Part shown: positions 35,361 through 44,198 of the stretch, piece by piece
Position numbering within the stretch: the first letter of the stretch is position 1
Layout of the letters: the number at the start of each line of letters is the position of its first letter
NCBI GenBank assembly: GCA_017518105.1
Contig: JAFWWC010000007.1
Span: forward strand, 1 to 64,000
Origin: Selenomonadaceae bacterium
GTDB taxonomy: Bacteria > Bacillota > Negativicutes > Selenomonadales > Selenomonadaceae
DNA length: 64,000 nt
Direction of reading: 5' to 3'
Program-made: the position numbers and the translations under genes
The notes under the pieces: model-generated
Seen by the model: only the letters and a program-made list of their open reading frames with translations
Told to the model about the DNA's origin: nothing
Database searches by the model: none

Positions 35361-35971
35361 CTCAACACCTCCCATATTTTTTCCTCTGAAATTGCCCCGT
35401 GTCGTAAAATCTTCGGCTCCGACCCTGTTAAATCGATTATCGTTGATGAAATCCCGAATTGACATTGCCCGCCGTCCAAAATCACTTCCACGCGCCCCGA
35501 TAAGTTCTCGAATACTTCTTGCGCGGTCTTCGGCGGCGTTTTTCCTGATAAATTCGCGCTCGGTGCCGCTATCGGCACGCCAGATAACTTTATCAGCCTC
35601 AACGCTACGTCATTTGCCGGAAATCTTATCCCGACGCTTGATTTTCCCGTCACGAAGTCCGGAACAATTTTATTCTTTGGCAATATTATCGTCAAGGCAC
35701 CTGGACAAAACGCCGCGAACAATTTTCTTGACTGCGCGGTGATTTTTGCGACCTGCTCGACCATTTCTAGGCTTGCCACGTGCAAACTTAGCGGTTTATC
35801 ACTTGGTCTGCCCTTCGCCGCGAATATTTTCTTGCAAGCCGCCTCGTTTAAGCCGTCCGCGCCCAATCCGTACACAGTTTCCGTCGGGAACGCGACTAAT
35901 TCCCCTTGCTTGATTAGTTCAGCCGCTAAAATCAAATTTTCTTCCGTTGGCTGTAAAATTTTTGTCTGCAA
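35357..35971 (-). CDS. tsaC: L-threonylcarbamoyladenylate synthase
   Basis: 204-residue YrdC/Sua5 (YwlC) family enzyme that forms threonylcarbamoyl-AMP from threonine, bicarbonate and ATP for the t6A37 modification of tRNA. Motifs include FPTETVYGLGADG, KGRPSDKPLSLHV, CPGALTIILP, VGIRFPANDVA and APSANLSGKTPPK. It is short, ending after the YrdC domain, without the Sua5 C-terminal domain. prmC lies upstream, a common neighbour, but here the two are separated by a decayed toxin-antitoxin locus and a terminator. Confidence 0.95.
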   Translation of the reverse strand: MQTKILQPTEENLILAAELIKQGELVAFPTETVYGLGADGLNEAACKKIFAAKGRPSDKPLSLHVASLEMVEQVAKITAQSRKLFAAFCPGALTIILPKNKIVPDFVTGKSSVGIRFPANDVALRLIKLSGVPIAAPSANLSGKTPPKTAQEVFENLSGRVEVILDGGQCQFGISSTIIDLTGSEPKILRHGAISEEKIWEVLR

Positions 35972-36003
35972 ATTAATTCCTCCTTACAATTCGCGATTAT
36001 AAC

Positions 36004-36034
36004 ACAAAAAAAACCCTTCAACACGACGCCGAAG
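36004..36034 (-). terminator. Terminator downstream of the toxin-antitoxin remnant
   Basis: On the minus strand CTTCGGC and GTTGAAG form a 7-bp stem (two wobbles) followed by GG and eight T. It lies after the toxin remnant and before tsaC. Confidence 0.65.
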
Positions 36035-36042
36035 AGATTTTT

Positions 36043-36111
36043 TTACTTATCATCGTAATGTGTACCGCATTTATTTATTTTTATCTGTTCATTCTTGATT
36101 TTAAATATCAT
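36043..36111 (-). pseudogene. Toxin remnant, C-terminal end of a YoeB/Txe-like RNase
   Basis: A 22-codon frame whose ATG overlaps the antitoxin stop as ATGA, the coupling normal for antitoxin-toxin pairs. The translation (MIFKIKNEQIKINKCGTHYDDK) resembles in pattern the last 20 residues of YoeB/Txe toxins, which end with a strand pair and a Cys-x-x-His-Tyr tail containing catalytic residues. The whole front of the toxin is missing. Assignment rests on this short similarity and the gene layout. Confidence 0.5.
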
Positions 36112-36335
36112 TCGTCTACCTCAATTAAGTCGTGACGTTCCATTTTGCCATTTTTTATTCTACTTTTAAGTTCATTGATGTTTTCGTCGCTCCAAAACGG
36201 GTCTAATTCCAATTTTCCGCCATATTTTACGCTGTTCACTAATATTTTTATACAATCTGCTATGCTCATGCCGGTTTGTTTATTAAATTCTTTCAAATCT
36301 TCGCTATCAATAGCTATATTTATATTTTCTGTCAT
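36108..36335 (-). CDS. RelB/DinJ-like antitoxin, orphan
   Basis: 75 residues from ATG 36335, six bases after GAGGTG. The N-terminal part (ENINIAIDSEDLKEFNKQTGMSIADCIKILVNSVKYGGKL) has the ribbon-helix-helix pattern of RelB/DinJ antitoxins: an alternating strand followed by two helices. The C-terminal part is a charged helix (SDENINELKSRIKNGKMERHDL) of the kind that wraps the toxin. Only a 22-codon toxin stub follows. The locus is inserted between prmC and tsaC and is more A+T-rich than both, pointing to acquisition. Confidence 0.7.
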   Translation of the reverse strand: MTENINIAIDSEDLKEFNKQTGMSIADCIKILVNSVKYGGKLELDPFWSDENINELKSRIKNGKMERHDLIEVDE

Positions 36336-36377
36336 TTTAATCACCTCACAACCATTTTAACAAAAAGTTTTTATCTG

Positions 36378-37226
36378 TCAACGTAATTTGCCTGCCACAA
36401 CGCGTTCAAGCCCTGCTAAGTCTTTAAAAATTTCCACGTCAACGAAATTTGACGCCTCGAATAAATTTTTGACTGCCAAAGCCTGATTTATCCCGACCTC
36501 GACTGCCAAAAGTCCGCCGTCAACTAAAAATTTAGGCGCGTCGCTGATTATTCGCCGATAAAAAGTTAAACCGTCCGTGCCGCCGTTCAAAGCTAATTGT
36601 GGTTCGCGTTTTACCTCCGCTTGCAATATTTTTAAGTCGCTAGTCGGGATATACGGCGGGTTTGATACTATCGCATCAAATTTTCCTGTTAAAGGCGCGA
36701 ATAAATCTCCGCAGAAAAATTTTATCCTATCATCGACGTTAAAGCGTTGCGAATTGAACTTTGCAACCTCCAAAGCCGCCTCTGATATGTCAACGGCGAC
36801 TGCGCGAGCATTTTTGACGAACTTTAAGATTGAAATTGGAATTGCGCCGCTACCCGTGCCCAAATCAGCGAAAATTACTTCCCTATCGAGTCCGCGCAGG
36901 TATTTGCCGACAAGTTCAGTTAAAATTTCGGTCTCTGGTCGCGGGATTAGGACATTTTCATTGACGGCGAACGACAAGCCCATAAAATCTTTAATTCCAG
37001 TCAGATAAGCGACGGGAACACCTTCTAAGCGACGATTTACAAGCTCATTGAACTTCAAGACGGCTCCGAGCGGCAAAATTTTATCAAAATCGACGTAAAG
37101 AGTTAATCGGCGGCAATTAAGGACGTGCGAGAGCAAAATTTCAGCGTCGAGGCGAGGCGAATCGATATTTTTAGCCGCGAGACGTTCAACGGCGGCTTTG
37201 AGAGTGTTTTGGATTGAATTTTTCAT
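36378..37226 (-). CDS. prmC: Release factor glutamine methyltransferase
   Basis: 282-residue SAM-dependent enzyme that methylates the GGQ glutamine of peptide release factors. The N-terminal helical domain ends near GVPVAYLTGIKDFMGL, followed by the SAM-binding DLGTGSGAIPISIL and the catalytic SNPPYIP motif; RPETEILTE is also characteristic. It would normally be followed by tsaC in Firmicutes. The 300 bases upstream contain no gene but hold repeats and the terminator of the gene before. prfA is not in the window. Confidence 0.95.
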   Translation of the reverse strand: MKNSIQNTLKAAVERLAAKNIDSPRLDAEILLSHVLNCRRLTLYVDFDKILPLGAVLKFNELVNRRLEGVPVAYLTGIKDFMGLSFAVNENVLIPRPETEILTELVGKYLRGLDREVIFADLGTGSGAIPISILKFVKNARAVAVDISEAALEVAKFNSQRFNVDDRIKFFCGDLFAPLTGKFDAIVSNPPYIPTSDLKILQAEVKREPQLALNGGTDGLTFYRRIISDAPKFLVDGGLLAVEVGINQALAVKNLFEASNFVDVEIFKDLAGLERVVAGKLR

Positions 37227-37325
37227 AACGTGAAGTAAAATTCTTAGTCAGAGCTGAAAATCCTGCCAAAAACGTTTTTGAGTGCTTGAAAGTGATTTTG
37301 GAGCTTTGAAACGGGTTTTGAGGGC

Positions 37326-37460
37326 GATTTGGAGGCGCAAATTACGTTTTCCGCCATGGCGGAATTTGTATCGCGTCATTATGCGGATTTTTCGGCATGT
37401 ACAAAAATTGGGGCTGATTTGGAAGTTTGATTTACGTTTTCCAATATATTGGATTTTGTA
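37326..37460. repeat. Two 45-base repeat copies with covarying palindromic cores
   Basis: Copies at 37326-37370 and 37416-37460 align without gaps, 90 bases apart, with 32 of 45 bases identical by my count. Both share GATTTGGA and TTACGTTTTCC. The palindromic centres, GCCATGGC and AATATATT, differ at six of eight positions, and all changes keep the arms complementary. A partial third relative (GATTTTGGAGCTTTGAAACG) lies just upstream near 37293. This explains most of the 300-base gap between prmC and the PIN/TRAM gene. Confidence 0.65.
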
Positions 37461-37473
37461 AAACGGGCAACAA

Positions 37474-37507
37474 AAAAGCCCTCCGACACGTTGCCGAAGG
37501 GTTTTTT
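37474..37507. terminator. Bidirectional terminator after PIN/TRAM gene
   Basis: Nine-bp stem (37479-37487 / 37493-37501, two wobbles), six A on the left and six T on the right. It ends the minus-strand dapF-to-PIN/TRAM gene run. Confidence 0.8.
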
Positions 37508-37525
37508 ATGTTTTGAAGCTTGAAA

Positions 37526-38740
37526 CTATCTTGGCTTCGCGAAAATCATTCTGCCAGCCGCCGTTTGTAATGCGCTAGTGACTTCAACGGAAATTGTGCG
37601 GCTCAAATAGCGGTGCCCGTTCTCGATAACAATCATTGTGCCATCGTCGAGGTACGCGACGCCCTGCCCAGGCTCTTTTCCGTCCTTGACGACCTGAACT
37701 CTCATAGTTTCGCCCGGAATCACGACCGGTTTAACGGAATTGGACAGCTCATTGATATTAAGAACCTCCACGCCGCGCAGTTGAGCAACTTTATTAAGGT
37801 TAAAGTCGTTAGTGATGATTTTGCCGCCGAGTTTTTGCGCCAGACGCACCAATTTTGAATCGACGCCTTGAATCTCCTCAAAATCGACGTTCATAATCTC
37901 AACTTCCATGTTTGATTCGTCTTCGCGGATTTTTTGAAGGACATCAAGCCCGCGACGCCCGCGAACTCGCCTTAAAGTGTCCGATGAGTCGGCGATATAT
38001 TGCAACTCCTCCAAAACGAACACCGGAATAAGCAAAGTGCCTTCCAAAAAGCCCGTCTTGCAAATATCCGCAATGCGCCCGTCGATTATAACGTTTGTAT
38101 CCAGCAGTTTGTAATTTTTGTTCTTATGCTCCTGCAATTTGACGAGATTGACCTTTGGTTTTTCAGCAGGCGGTTCGGGCGGCGGTTCAGGGGGTTTTTC
38201 TTCCGGTTTAGTCTCTTTGACGACCTTATCAGCCTCTCGACTGCGTAAAATGTCTTTCAAAACGTGCGGAATGAAACTAAAACTGCCTGTAAGTTCTTTA
38301 CGCTTCTTAATCGTGATTTTTACGCCCAGATAACCGAGCACGATGCTAAAAATTACGGGAATATAATCTCCGACGACAGGAATACGGGCGAAAGCATTGC
38401 CCAAAAGATTTGCAATTATAAGTCCGATAGCCAAACCGACCGCTCCGGCGATTACGTCGTTGATTGGCATTTTGCTAAGCTGTTTTTCGACAAAAGCAGT
38501 AAACTTTCCGAGTTTGCCGATTAAAAACGGTGAAATGAACCAACCGCCAAGCCCACCGAGCGTTGCGCCCGCCAAAATGCTCACCAAACTCGCCAAAGTC
38601 AGTTCAAAGATGCCGGTTTCGATTTTAAAGAACTCCAGATTGATGTACGAGATTAAAAACGGGCTAACCTGATGCAAAGCCGCGCCTCCGACGATTGCAA
38701 AGGTCAGCGTGATGAAAAATTTGATTGCTTTATCTAACAT
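37526..38740 (-). CDS. Membrane-bound PIN/TRAM-domain protein (YacL-like)
   Basis: 404 residues from ATG 38740, with AGGAGGTGA ahead. Four membrane helices fill residues 1-145, then comes a Pro/Glu-rich linker (KPEEKPPEPPPEPPAEKPK). A PIN domain follows with metal-binding acids in LLDTNVIIDGRI, VLEELQ and IITNDFNLNKVA, and last a TRAM domain (PGQGVAYLDDGTMIVIENG). PIN domains are usually Mg-dependent RNases and TRAM binds RNA, so a membrane-tethered nuclease is likely. The length and order match the YacL family of Firmicutes. The cellular target is not known. Confidence 0.9.
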   Translation of the reverse strand: MLDKAIKFFITLTFAIVGGAALHQVSPFLISYINLEFFKIETGIFELTLASLVSILAGATLGGLGGWFISPFLIGKLGKFTAFVEKQLSKMPINDVIAGAVGLAIGLIIANLLGNAFARIPVVGDYIPVIFSIVLGYLGVKITIKKRKELTGSFSFIPHVLKDILRSREADKVVKETKPEEKPPEPPPEPPAEKPKVNLVKLQEHKNKNYKLLDTNVIIDGRIADICKTGFLEGTLLIPVFVLEELQYIADSSDTLRRVRGRRGLDVLQKIREDESNMEVEIMNVDFEEIQGVDSKLVRLAQKLGGKIITNDFNLNKVAQLRGVEVLNINELSNSVKPVVIPGETMRVQVVKDGKEPGQGVAYLDDGTMIVIENGHRYLSRTISVEVTSALQTAAGRMIFAKPR

Positions 38741-38792
38741 AAACTTCACCTCCTATAAAGTTTGTGTTAGCCTAGCATATCTTCATGAAAAT

Positions 38793-39992
38793 TCAATGAC
38801 ACAGCGTTTTTTCTACGCGTTCAATGATTTTTTCCGCCAAATCCGCCTTACTCATCTTAGAAAAGCTCTCGACGGTGCCATTTCGCCAGATAATCGACGC
38901 AATATTAGTTGAAACGCCGAATCCCGCGCCCTCAGCGGTCACATCGTTAGCAACTATGAAGTCAAGGTTCTTTTCGGCGAGTTTTTTATTGGCGTATTCC
39001 AAAATATTTTGCGTTTCGGCGGCGAAGCCGACTAACACTTGCGATTTCTTTAAAGTTCCGAGTTCGCGGAGTATGTCGGGGTTTTTTACAAGCTCAAGCG
39101 TCAAAATTTCGTCAGACTTCTTTATTTTTTGTGCGGAAGGGTTTTTAACGCGATAATCGGCGACGGCGGCGGACATAATCACGCAATCGACCGTTTCAAA
39201 GTGTTTTAGAACCTCATCACGCATTTGCAAGGCGGATTCGACCTTGATAAACGCCTTTAAGCCGTCTGGAGGCTCAACTTCGCTTTTGCCGGAGACTAAA
39301 ACGACTTCCGCGCCCGAATTCATCGCTGATTTAGCAATTTCGTAGCCCATGCGCCCCGAAGAACGATTTCCGATATATCTTACGGGGTCAATCGCCTCAA
39401 TCGTGCCGCCAGCCGTCACTAAAATCCTTTTCCCGCTCAAAATCGGTTCTGAAGCAAAAAATTTCTCGACGACGGCGCAAATCTCGACAGGTTCGGGCAA
39501 ACGACCCTTTCCACTCGTGCCGCAAGCCAATTCTCCGACTGCAGGCTCCAAAATCTTCACGCCGCGAGCTTTTAGGACTTTTAAATTGTCTTGCGTCGCG
39601 GAATTCATGAACATTTTGGTATTCATTGACGGCGCGATTAAAAGTGGCTTGTCCGAAGCCAAAATTGTCGTCGTCAACAGGTCGTCGGCTATTCCGTGGG
39701 CTGCTTTAGCCAAAAAATTCGCTGTCGCGGGCGCAATCAGTATTAAATCCGCGAAATCGGCAAGAGCAACGTGCGCAACATGAAAATGCGCCGCATCGCC
39801 GAACATTTCGACGAAAACGGCGTTCCCTGTAATCTCTTCAAACGTTCTCGGCGATACAAATTCCGTTGCGGCTAAAGTCATCATAACTCGGACGTTCGCG
39901 CCGGATTTTTTAAGGCGGCTTGCGACTTCAACGACCTTATAAGCCGCAATTCCGCCTGTCACGCCGATTAAAATGTTTTTTTTGTCAATCAT
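38793..39992 (-). CDS. coaBC: Bifunctional phosphopantothenoylcysteine decarboxylase / phosphopantothenate-cysteine ligase
   Basis: 399-residue two-domain enzyme of coenzyme A synthesis. The N-terminal CoaC flavoprotein half has the start ILIGVTGGIAAYK, the PAMNTKMF-type motif (APSMNTKMF) and the cysteine loop ACGTSGKGRLPEP. The C-terminal CoaB half has VTAGGTIEAIDPVRYIGNRSSGRMG and MSAAVADYRVK. It starts three bases after rpoZ. The gene order gmk-rpoZ-coaBC is standard in Firmicutes. Confidence 0.96.
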   Translation of the reverse strand: MIDKKNILIGVTGGIAAYKVVEVASRLKKSGANVRVMMTLAATEFVSPRTFEEITGNAVFVEMFGDAAHFHVAHVALADFADLILIAPATANFLAKAAHGIADDLLTTTILASDKPLLIAPSMNTKMFMNSATQDNLKVLKARGVKILEPAVGELACGTSGKGRLPEPVEICAVVEKFFASEPILSGKRILVTAGGTIEAIDPVRYIGNRSSGRMGYEIAKSAMNSGAEVVLVSGKSEVEPPDGLKAFIKVESALQMRDEVLKHFETVDCVIMSAAVADYRVKNPSAQKIKKSDEILTLELVKNPDILRELGTLKKSQVLVGFAAETQNILEYANKKLAEKNLDFIVANDVTAEGAGFGVSTNIASIIWRNGTVESFSKMSKADLAEKIIERVEKTLCH

Positions 39993-39995
39993 AGC

Positions 39996-40217
39996 TTAAT
40001 CCTTTATTTCGTAGGTGATTTTGCCCTCGTTAATCTCTTCCATCGCGTTTGTGACGAATTTACTTGCGCGTTTCTCCACTCGGCAAGGTTTTCCGCTCAA
40101 AAGTTCGCGAGCGCGTTTACTTGCGAGCACAACAAGGGCGTAACGGCTATGAGTTTGCTTTAACATTGAATCCGTCGAAGGATTTACCATGCTCAGCACG
40201 TCTTCTTTTAATTTCAT
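39996..40217 (-). CDS. rpoZ: RNA polymerase omega subunit
   Basis: 73-residue subunit that helps RNA polymerase assembly. The conserved part is DSMLKQTHSRYALVVLASKRARELL; the end is the usual acidic stretch (EINEGKITYEIKD). It follows gmk with no gap. Length is typical. Confidence 0.93.
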   Translation of the reverse strand: MKLKEDVLSMVNPSTDSMLKQTHSRYALVVLASKRARELLSGKPCRVEKRASKFVTNAMEEINEGKITYEIKD

Positions 40218-40823
40218 TTAGAATCCTTCCCCTAAGTTAAATTTATCGGCGTTGCGGGCGACTTTTAAGCGTTCCGCCGTCAAAATCGCTTTGATTTGCT
40301 CCGCCGCGTTATCAATCGTATCGTTCACGACCACATAATCATATTCCAGACCGATTTTTATTTCCGCGACGGCATTTTTTAATCTGCGGGATAAACTTTC
40401 CGGATTTTCGGTGCCGCGTCCCTCAATACGGCTCTTAAGCTCTTCCAAACTCGGTGGCAAGAGGAAAATATAAACTCCGTCGGGACATTTGCGCTTAACA
40501 TTCAACGCGCCTTGCACGTCGATTTCCAAAAGAATATCTTCGCCGCGATTCAACCGCTCCTCAATCTTATTAAGCGGCGTCCCATAGAAGTTACCGTAGA
40601 CTTCGGCATATTCGAGGAATTTTTCTTCGGCAATCCAAGCTTTGAACTCGTCGACGCTTAAGAAGTAGTATTCCTTGCCGTCGATTTCACCTGGTCGCGG
40701 TTTCCTAGTCGTCGCCGAGATTGAATAAGCGACTTCGGGCAAGTCAGCCAAGATTTTCTTACAGACTGTGCCCTTGCCCGTGCCGCTCGCGCCCGAAACG
40801 ACTATCAACAGACCTCTACGCAT
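40218..40823 (-). CDS. gmk: Guanylate kinase
   Basis: 201-residue kinase converting GMP to GDP. The P-loop GASGTGKGTV, the GMP-binding SATTRKPRPGEIDGKEYYF and the LLEIDVQGA segment are all present. Its ATG shares one base with the dapF stop codon (TAATG). It heads the gmk-rpoZ-coaBC unit. Confidence 0.97.
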   Translation of the reverse strand: MRRGLLIVVSGASGTGKGTVCKKILADLPEVAYSISATTRKPRPGEIDGKEYYFLSVDEFKAWIAEEKFLEYAEVYGNFYGTPLNKIEERLNRGEDILLEIDVQGALNVKRKCPDGVYIFLLPPSLEELKSRIEGRGTENPESLSRRLKNAVAEIKIGLEYDYVVVNDTIDNAAEQIKAILTAERLKVARNADKFNLGEGF

Positions 40824-41638
40824 TAAAATTCACCTACAAAGACTCGTTCAGCCGCGCCCGTCATGAAGATATGATTATTTTCGCGCCAATCGATTTGAAG
40901 TTCGCCGCCGTCGAGGACAACCGTTGACTTCTTGCCAGCTAAGCCGTTGAGATTCGCCGCAACCGCCGTAGCACAAGCCCCCGTGCCGCATGCCAACGTT
41001 ATGCCGCTACCGCGTTCCCAAACCCTCATACGCAACTTATCTTTCCCGATGACTTGCACGAACTCGGTATTCGTCTTGCGCGGGAAATATTCATGCGTCT
41101 CGAACTTCGACCCGATATGCTCCAAGTCAATCGCCTTGATGTCGTCTACGAAGATAACGCAATGCGGATTACCCATGCTAACACAAGTCATCTTGTATTT
41201 GACGCCGTCGACTTCGATAGGCTCCCCGACCAACTTTTGACTGCCGAAGCCATCAACAGGAATTTCATTTGCCGCGAAAATCGGCTCGCCCATGTCCACG
41301 GTTATCAAGTCGTATTTCATGCTGACAGTAAGGACGCCCGCGCCAGTCTCAACCGTCAAATCGTCGTCGGAGAAAAATTTATCGCCGCTCAAAAGATAAC
41401 GTGCAAAACAACGAATGCCATTGCCGCACATCTCTGGCTCGGTGCCGTCCGCGTTGAATATCCTCATGCGGGTCGCCGCCTTCGTGGAGCTTTGAACGTA
41501 AATCACGCCGTCCGCGCCGATGCCAAAATGCCTATCGCACAGCTGGCGAATCTTTTCTGGACTTTCAATCTCATTGCCAATGCGGTCGATGATTATAAAA
41601 TCGTTGCCGCACCCTTGCCATTTCTCAAACTTCTGCAT
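40823..41638 (-). CDS. dapF: Diaminopimelate epimerase
   Basis: 271-residue racemase converting LL- to meso-diaminopimelate for lysine and peptidoglycan. Both catalytic cysteines are present, in the EMCGNGIRCFARY and TLACGTGACATAVAA motifs, and the start QGCGNDFIIID is typical. It is the first gene of the minus-strand run, divergent from the TPR gene with about 100 bases between the two starts. Confidence 0.97.
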   Translation of the reverse strand: MQKFEKWQGCGNDFIIIDRIGNEIESPEKIRQLCDRHFGIGADGVIYVQSSTKAATRMRIFNADGTEPEMCGNGIRCFARYLLSGDKFFSDDDLTVETGAGVLTVSMKYDLITVDMGEPIFAANEIPVDGFGSQKLVGEPIEVDGVKYKMTCVSMGNPHCVIFVDDIKAIDLEHIGSKFETHEYFPRKTNTEFVQVIGKDKLRMRVWERGSGITLACGTGACATAVAANLNGLAGKKSTVVLDGGELQIDWRENNHIFMTGAAERVFVGEF

Positions 41639-41686
41639 AACTCCTACCTCCTTTGATTGGCGCAGTATACTACTTTATCGCGCCCT

Positions 41687-41715
41687 TTGCAACTTGATTA
41701 GCCCTTTGATATAAT
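41687..41715 (+). promoter_or_regulatory. Promoter of the TPR-der-Zorya-comEC gene run
   Basis: TTGCAA (41687-41692), 17-base spacer, perfect TATAAT (41710-41715), about 30 bases ahead of the first gene. No other strong promoter was seen within the tightly packed genes down to comEC, so this may drive the whole 14-kb series. Confidence 0.7.
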
Positions 41716-41745
41716 CGCAGAAAAATTTTTCGGGCGGTGATTGAC

Positions 41746-42912
41746 TTGAAAAAACTTTTGACAGCACTAATCTTAGGCAGTTTGATGGGCACGAGTCCCG
41801 TTAATGCCGAGGTCAGAAATTATGACGGCGTAGGCGAATACATCATGAGCGACTTTGAAACTCCCGACGTGGCTAAGCAAAGGGCAAAGCTCTACGCCGA
41901 ACGCAACGCACAGGAGAAAGCCGGCGTTTATATCAAAAGCTATTCCAAGTCCTCGAACTTCGAGCTTGTCGCCGACGAGATTGAAACGATGACAAGCGGT
42001 ATCCTCAAAGTCATCAGCGTCGATTATAAAGTTATCCCAATGGAGGAGTATGGCGGCATCATGTATCGTGCGACGGTTCTGGCGAGCATTGATACTGATA
42101 ACGTCGACGATTGGATTTCAAAAGGCGTCTCGGAGCGTGAATCACTCGTGCAGAAGAATCTTGAACTTCAACGCCAGCTTGACGAACAACAGAAGCTAAT
42201 CGAACGGCTCAAAGCGGAGGCAGCTGATAAAAAATCTCCAGAGGCACAAGAGAAGCTCAAAGTCGAATTCTCGGAGGCAGATAGGGTTTTCATGTCGAAC
42301 GTTAAGTTGGAGACGGGCGACCGTTTTGTTTTGCTGAACACAGATGAGGCTTACGAACGGGCGGTTGCTTGTTGGACGGAGGCTATCGAACTCAATCCGA
42401 ACAACGCGCTGGCTTATGAGTCTCGCGGCTATTACTTCCTTTACTACACGAGAGATTATCCCGCAAGCCTGAGCGATTACACGCGGGCGATTGAGTTGCG
42501 TCCCTCGGTTGCGGATAACTACTTTTATCGTGGGCTGTGCTATCTGAATCAAGATGACATTGAGCCTGCCCGATTGGACTTTGAACACGCATTAATGTTA
42601 AGTCCTGGTATGTCGGGAGCTTATGGTGAGCTTGCGTATATTTACGCGACTAAAGACCCGCTTAAGGCGATTGAGTATGCTGACAGGGCTATCGAGTACA
42701 ACGAGCGTAATTGGCGGGCGTGGTACGGTCGCGGGCTTGCACTCTACACCATGCACAATTACGAGGAGGCTCTTGCCAATGCTCAAGAGGCTTTGAATTG
42801 GGGTTGTAGCGATGCTTATCAGTTAATCGGCGATTGCTACGGCATGTTAGGCAATCGTGCTGAGGCGGAAAAGTATTGGGAGCTTGCCAAAGACCCGCCG
42901 GCGTTCGGTTAA
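41746..42912 (+). CDS. Exported TPR-repeat protein with LPP20-like N-terminal domain
   Basis: About 388 residues. TTG 41746 is preferred over GTG 41737 because GGCGGTGA lies six bases ahead and the signal peptide begins at once (MKKLLTALILGSLMG, cleavage near VNAEV). Residues 25-130 resemble LPP20-type domains (SDFETPDVAKQRAKLYAERNAQEKAGVYI), residues 135-175 form a coiled coil, and from residue 200 about five TPR motifs follow (AYERAVACWTEAIELNPNNALAY and so on). It probably works in the periplasm as a scaffold; partners are unknown. It is the first gene after the promoter of this run. Confidence 0.8.
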   Translation: MKKLLTALILGSLMGTSPVNAEVRNYDGVGEYIMSDFETPDVAKQRAKLYAERNAQEKAGVYIKSYSKSSNFELVADEIETMTSGILKVISVDYKVIPMEEYGGIMYRATVLASIDTDNVDDWISKGVSERESLVQKNLELQRQLDEQQKLIERLKAEAADKKSPEAQEKLKVEFSEADRVFMSNVKLETGDRFVLLNTDEAYERAVACWTEAIELNPNNALAYESRGYYFLYYTRDYPASLSDYTRAIELRPSVADNYFYRGLCYLNQDDIEPARLDFEHALMLSPGMSGAYGELAYIYATKDPLKAIEYADRAIEYNERNWRAWYGRGLALYTMHNYEEALANAQEALNWGCSDAYQLIGDCYGMLGNRAEAEKYWELAKDPPAFG

Positions 42913-42923
42913 GGAGAAGACTT

Positions 42924-44198
42924 TTGAACGGACTAATCACAAGGATTGAGGCGGGTAGCCTAGCCGAGGAACTAGAACTTGTCGCGGGCGATAAGATTTT
43001 GCAAGTCAACGGACGGACGCCGCTAGACATAATCGACTTGAGTTTCATGCTTGCCGACGAAGAGATTGAGCTACTGATTGAGCACGCGGACGGCGAACGC
43101 GAAGTTATTGCCTTTGACAAGGACGCGGACGAGGAGCTTGGTGCGGAATTTGATTCGGCAGTCTTTGACGGGGTGCGGCGTTGCAAAAATCATTGCGTGT
43201 TCTGCTTCGTCGATATGATTGCGCCGAACATGCGCCCAACCTTATCAGTTAAGGACGATGATTATCGGCTGTCGTTTCTGTTCGGGAACTTCATCACGCT
43301 GACGAATCTGACGGCTAAAGACTTCCGCCGCATAAAGAAATATCATCTGTCGCCGTTGTTCGTGTCAATCCACGCAATGAATCCCGACCTTAGGGCAAAG
43401 ATATTGCGGACGAAGCTCGGCGCGAACATTCAAACGCAACTTGACGAACTGGAGCGGGCGGGCGTGGAGTATCATACGCAAGTTGTCCTGTGCAAGGGTT
43501 TGAACGACGGGGCGGAGCTTGACTTCACGATAACGGAGATATTAAAGCGACGACCGCACGCGCTAAGCTTGGCGATAGTGCCCGTGGGAGTGACACGCCA
43601 TCGCCGCGACCCGTTCCCGCTTGAGCAATTCGATAAGGCGTCGGCGGCAAAAGTCATTGAACAGGTCGAGGCGTATCAAAGGAGACTGCGCACAGAATCG
43701 GGGCGGACGTTCGTTTATTTGGGCGACGAATTTTATTTTCTAGCCGAGAAAGATTTTCCGCCCGCCGAACATTATGACGACTTCCCGCAGATTGAAAACG
43801 GAATCGGCATGACGCGCAACTTTATCGAAGAGTTCAAAGCCGAGACGTTAGCCGCTGACAAAAAAATTGTCGCGGACGTGGTAAGCGGCACTTCCTTTGC
43901 TAAAGTTTTAAAGCAGTTGGTTGCGGCTCCGAACGTGCGGATTGTTCCCGTGGTAAATAAATTCTTCGGCGAACGCGTCAACGTGTCGGGCTTGCTTACA
44001 GGGCAGGACATTATAGAGGCTTTGCGGGGCGGCGAACGTGACTTGATATTGATACCGGCGACGGCACTGCGGGCGGGCGAAGAAGTCTTCCTAGACGACG
44101 TGACACTTGCCGAGGTCAGAAGAATCTTTGCACCCGCTAAGGTCTTGCCGATTCACGACGGCGCAGAGTTCAGGCGAGCATTAGAAGGAGAAATTTAA
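42924..44198 (+). CDS. DUF512 radical-SAM-like protein with PDZ-like N-terminus
   Basis: 424 residues from TTG 42924, with AAGGAG ahead. The order is a PDZ-like fold (residues 1-55, ITRIEAGSLAEELELVAGDKILQVNG), a cysteine motif RCKNHCVFCFVD of radical-SAM type, and the DUF512 domain to the end (LVVGTS-like VVSGTSFAK, PVVNKFFGERVNVSGLLTGQD). This family usually lies next to der in Firmicutes, as here, and is suspected of a role tied to ribosomes or iron-sulfur chemistry, but no reaction is established. It ends directly before the der start. Confidence 0.88.
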   Translation: MNGLITRIEAGSLAEELELVAGDKILQVNGRTPLDIIDLSFMLADEEIELLIEHADGEREVIAFDKDADEELGAEFDSAVFDGVRRCKNHCVFCFVDMIAPNMRPTLSVKDDDYRLSFLFGNFITLTNLTAKDFRRIKKYHLSPLFVSIHAMNPDLRAKILRTKLGANIQTQLDELERAGVEYHTQVVLCKGLNDGAELDFTITEILKRRPHALSLAIVPVGVTRHRRDPFPLEQFDKASAAKVIEQVEAYQRRLRTESGRTFVYLGDEFYFLAEKDFPPAEHYDDFPQIENGIGMTRNFIEEFKAETLAADKKIVADVVSGTSFAKVLKQLVAAPNVRIVPVVNKFFGERVNVSGLLTGQDIIEALRGGERDLILIPATALRAGEEVFLDDVTLAEVRRIFAPAKVLPIHDGAEFRRALEGEI

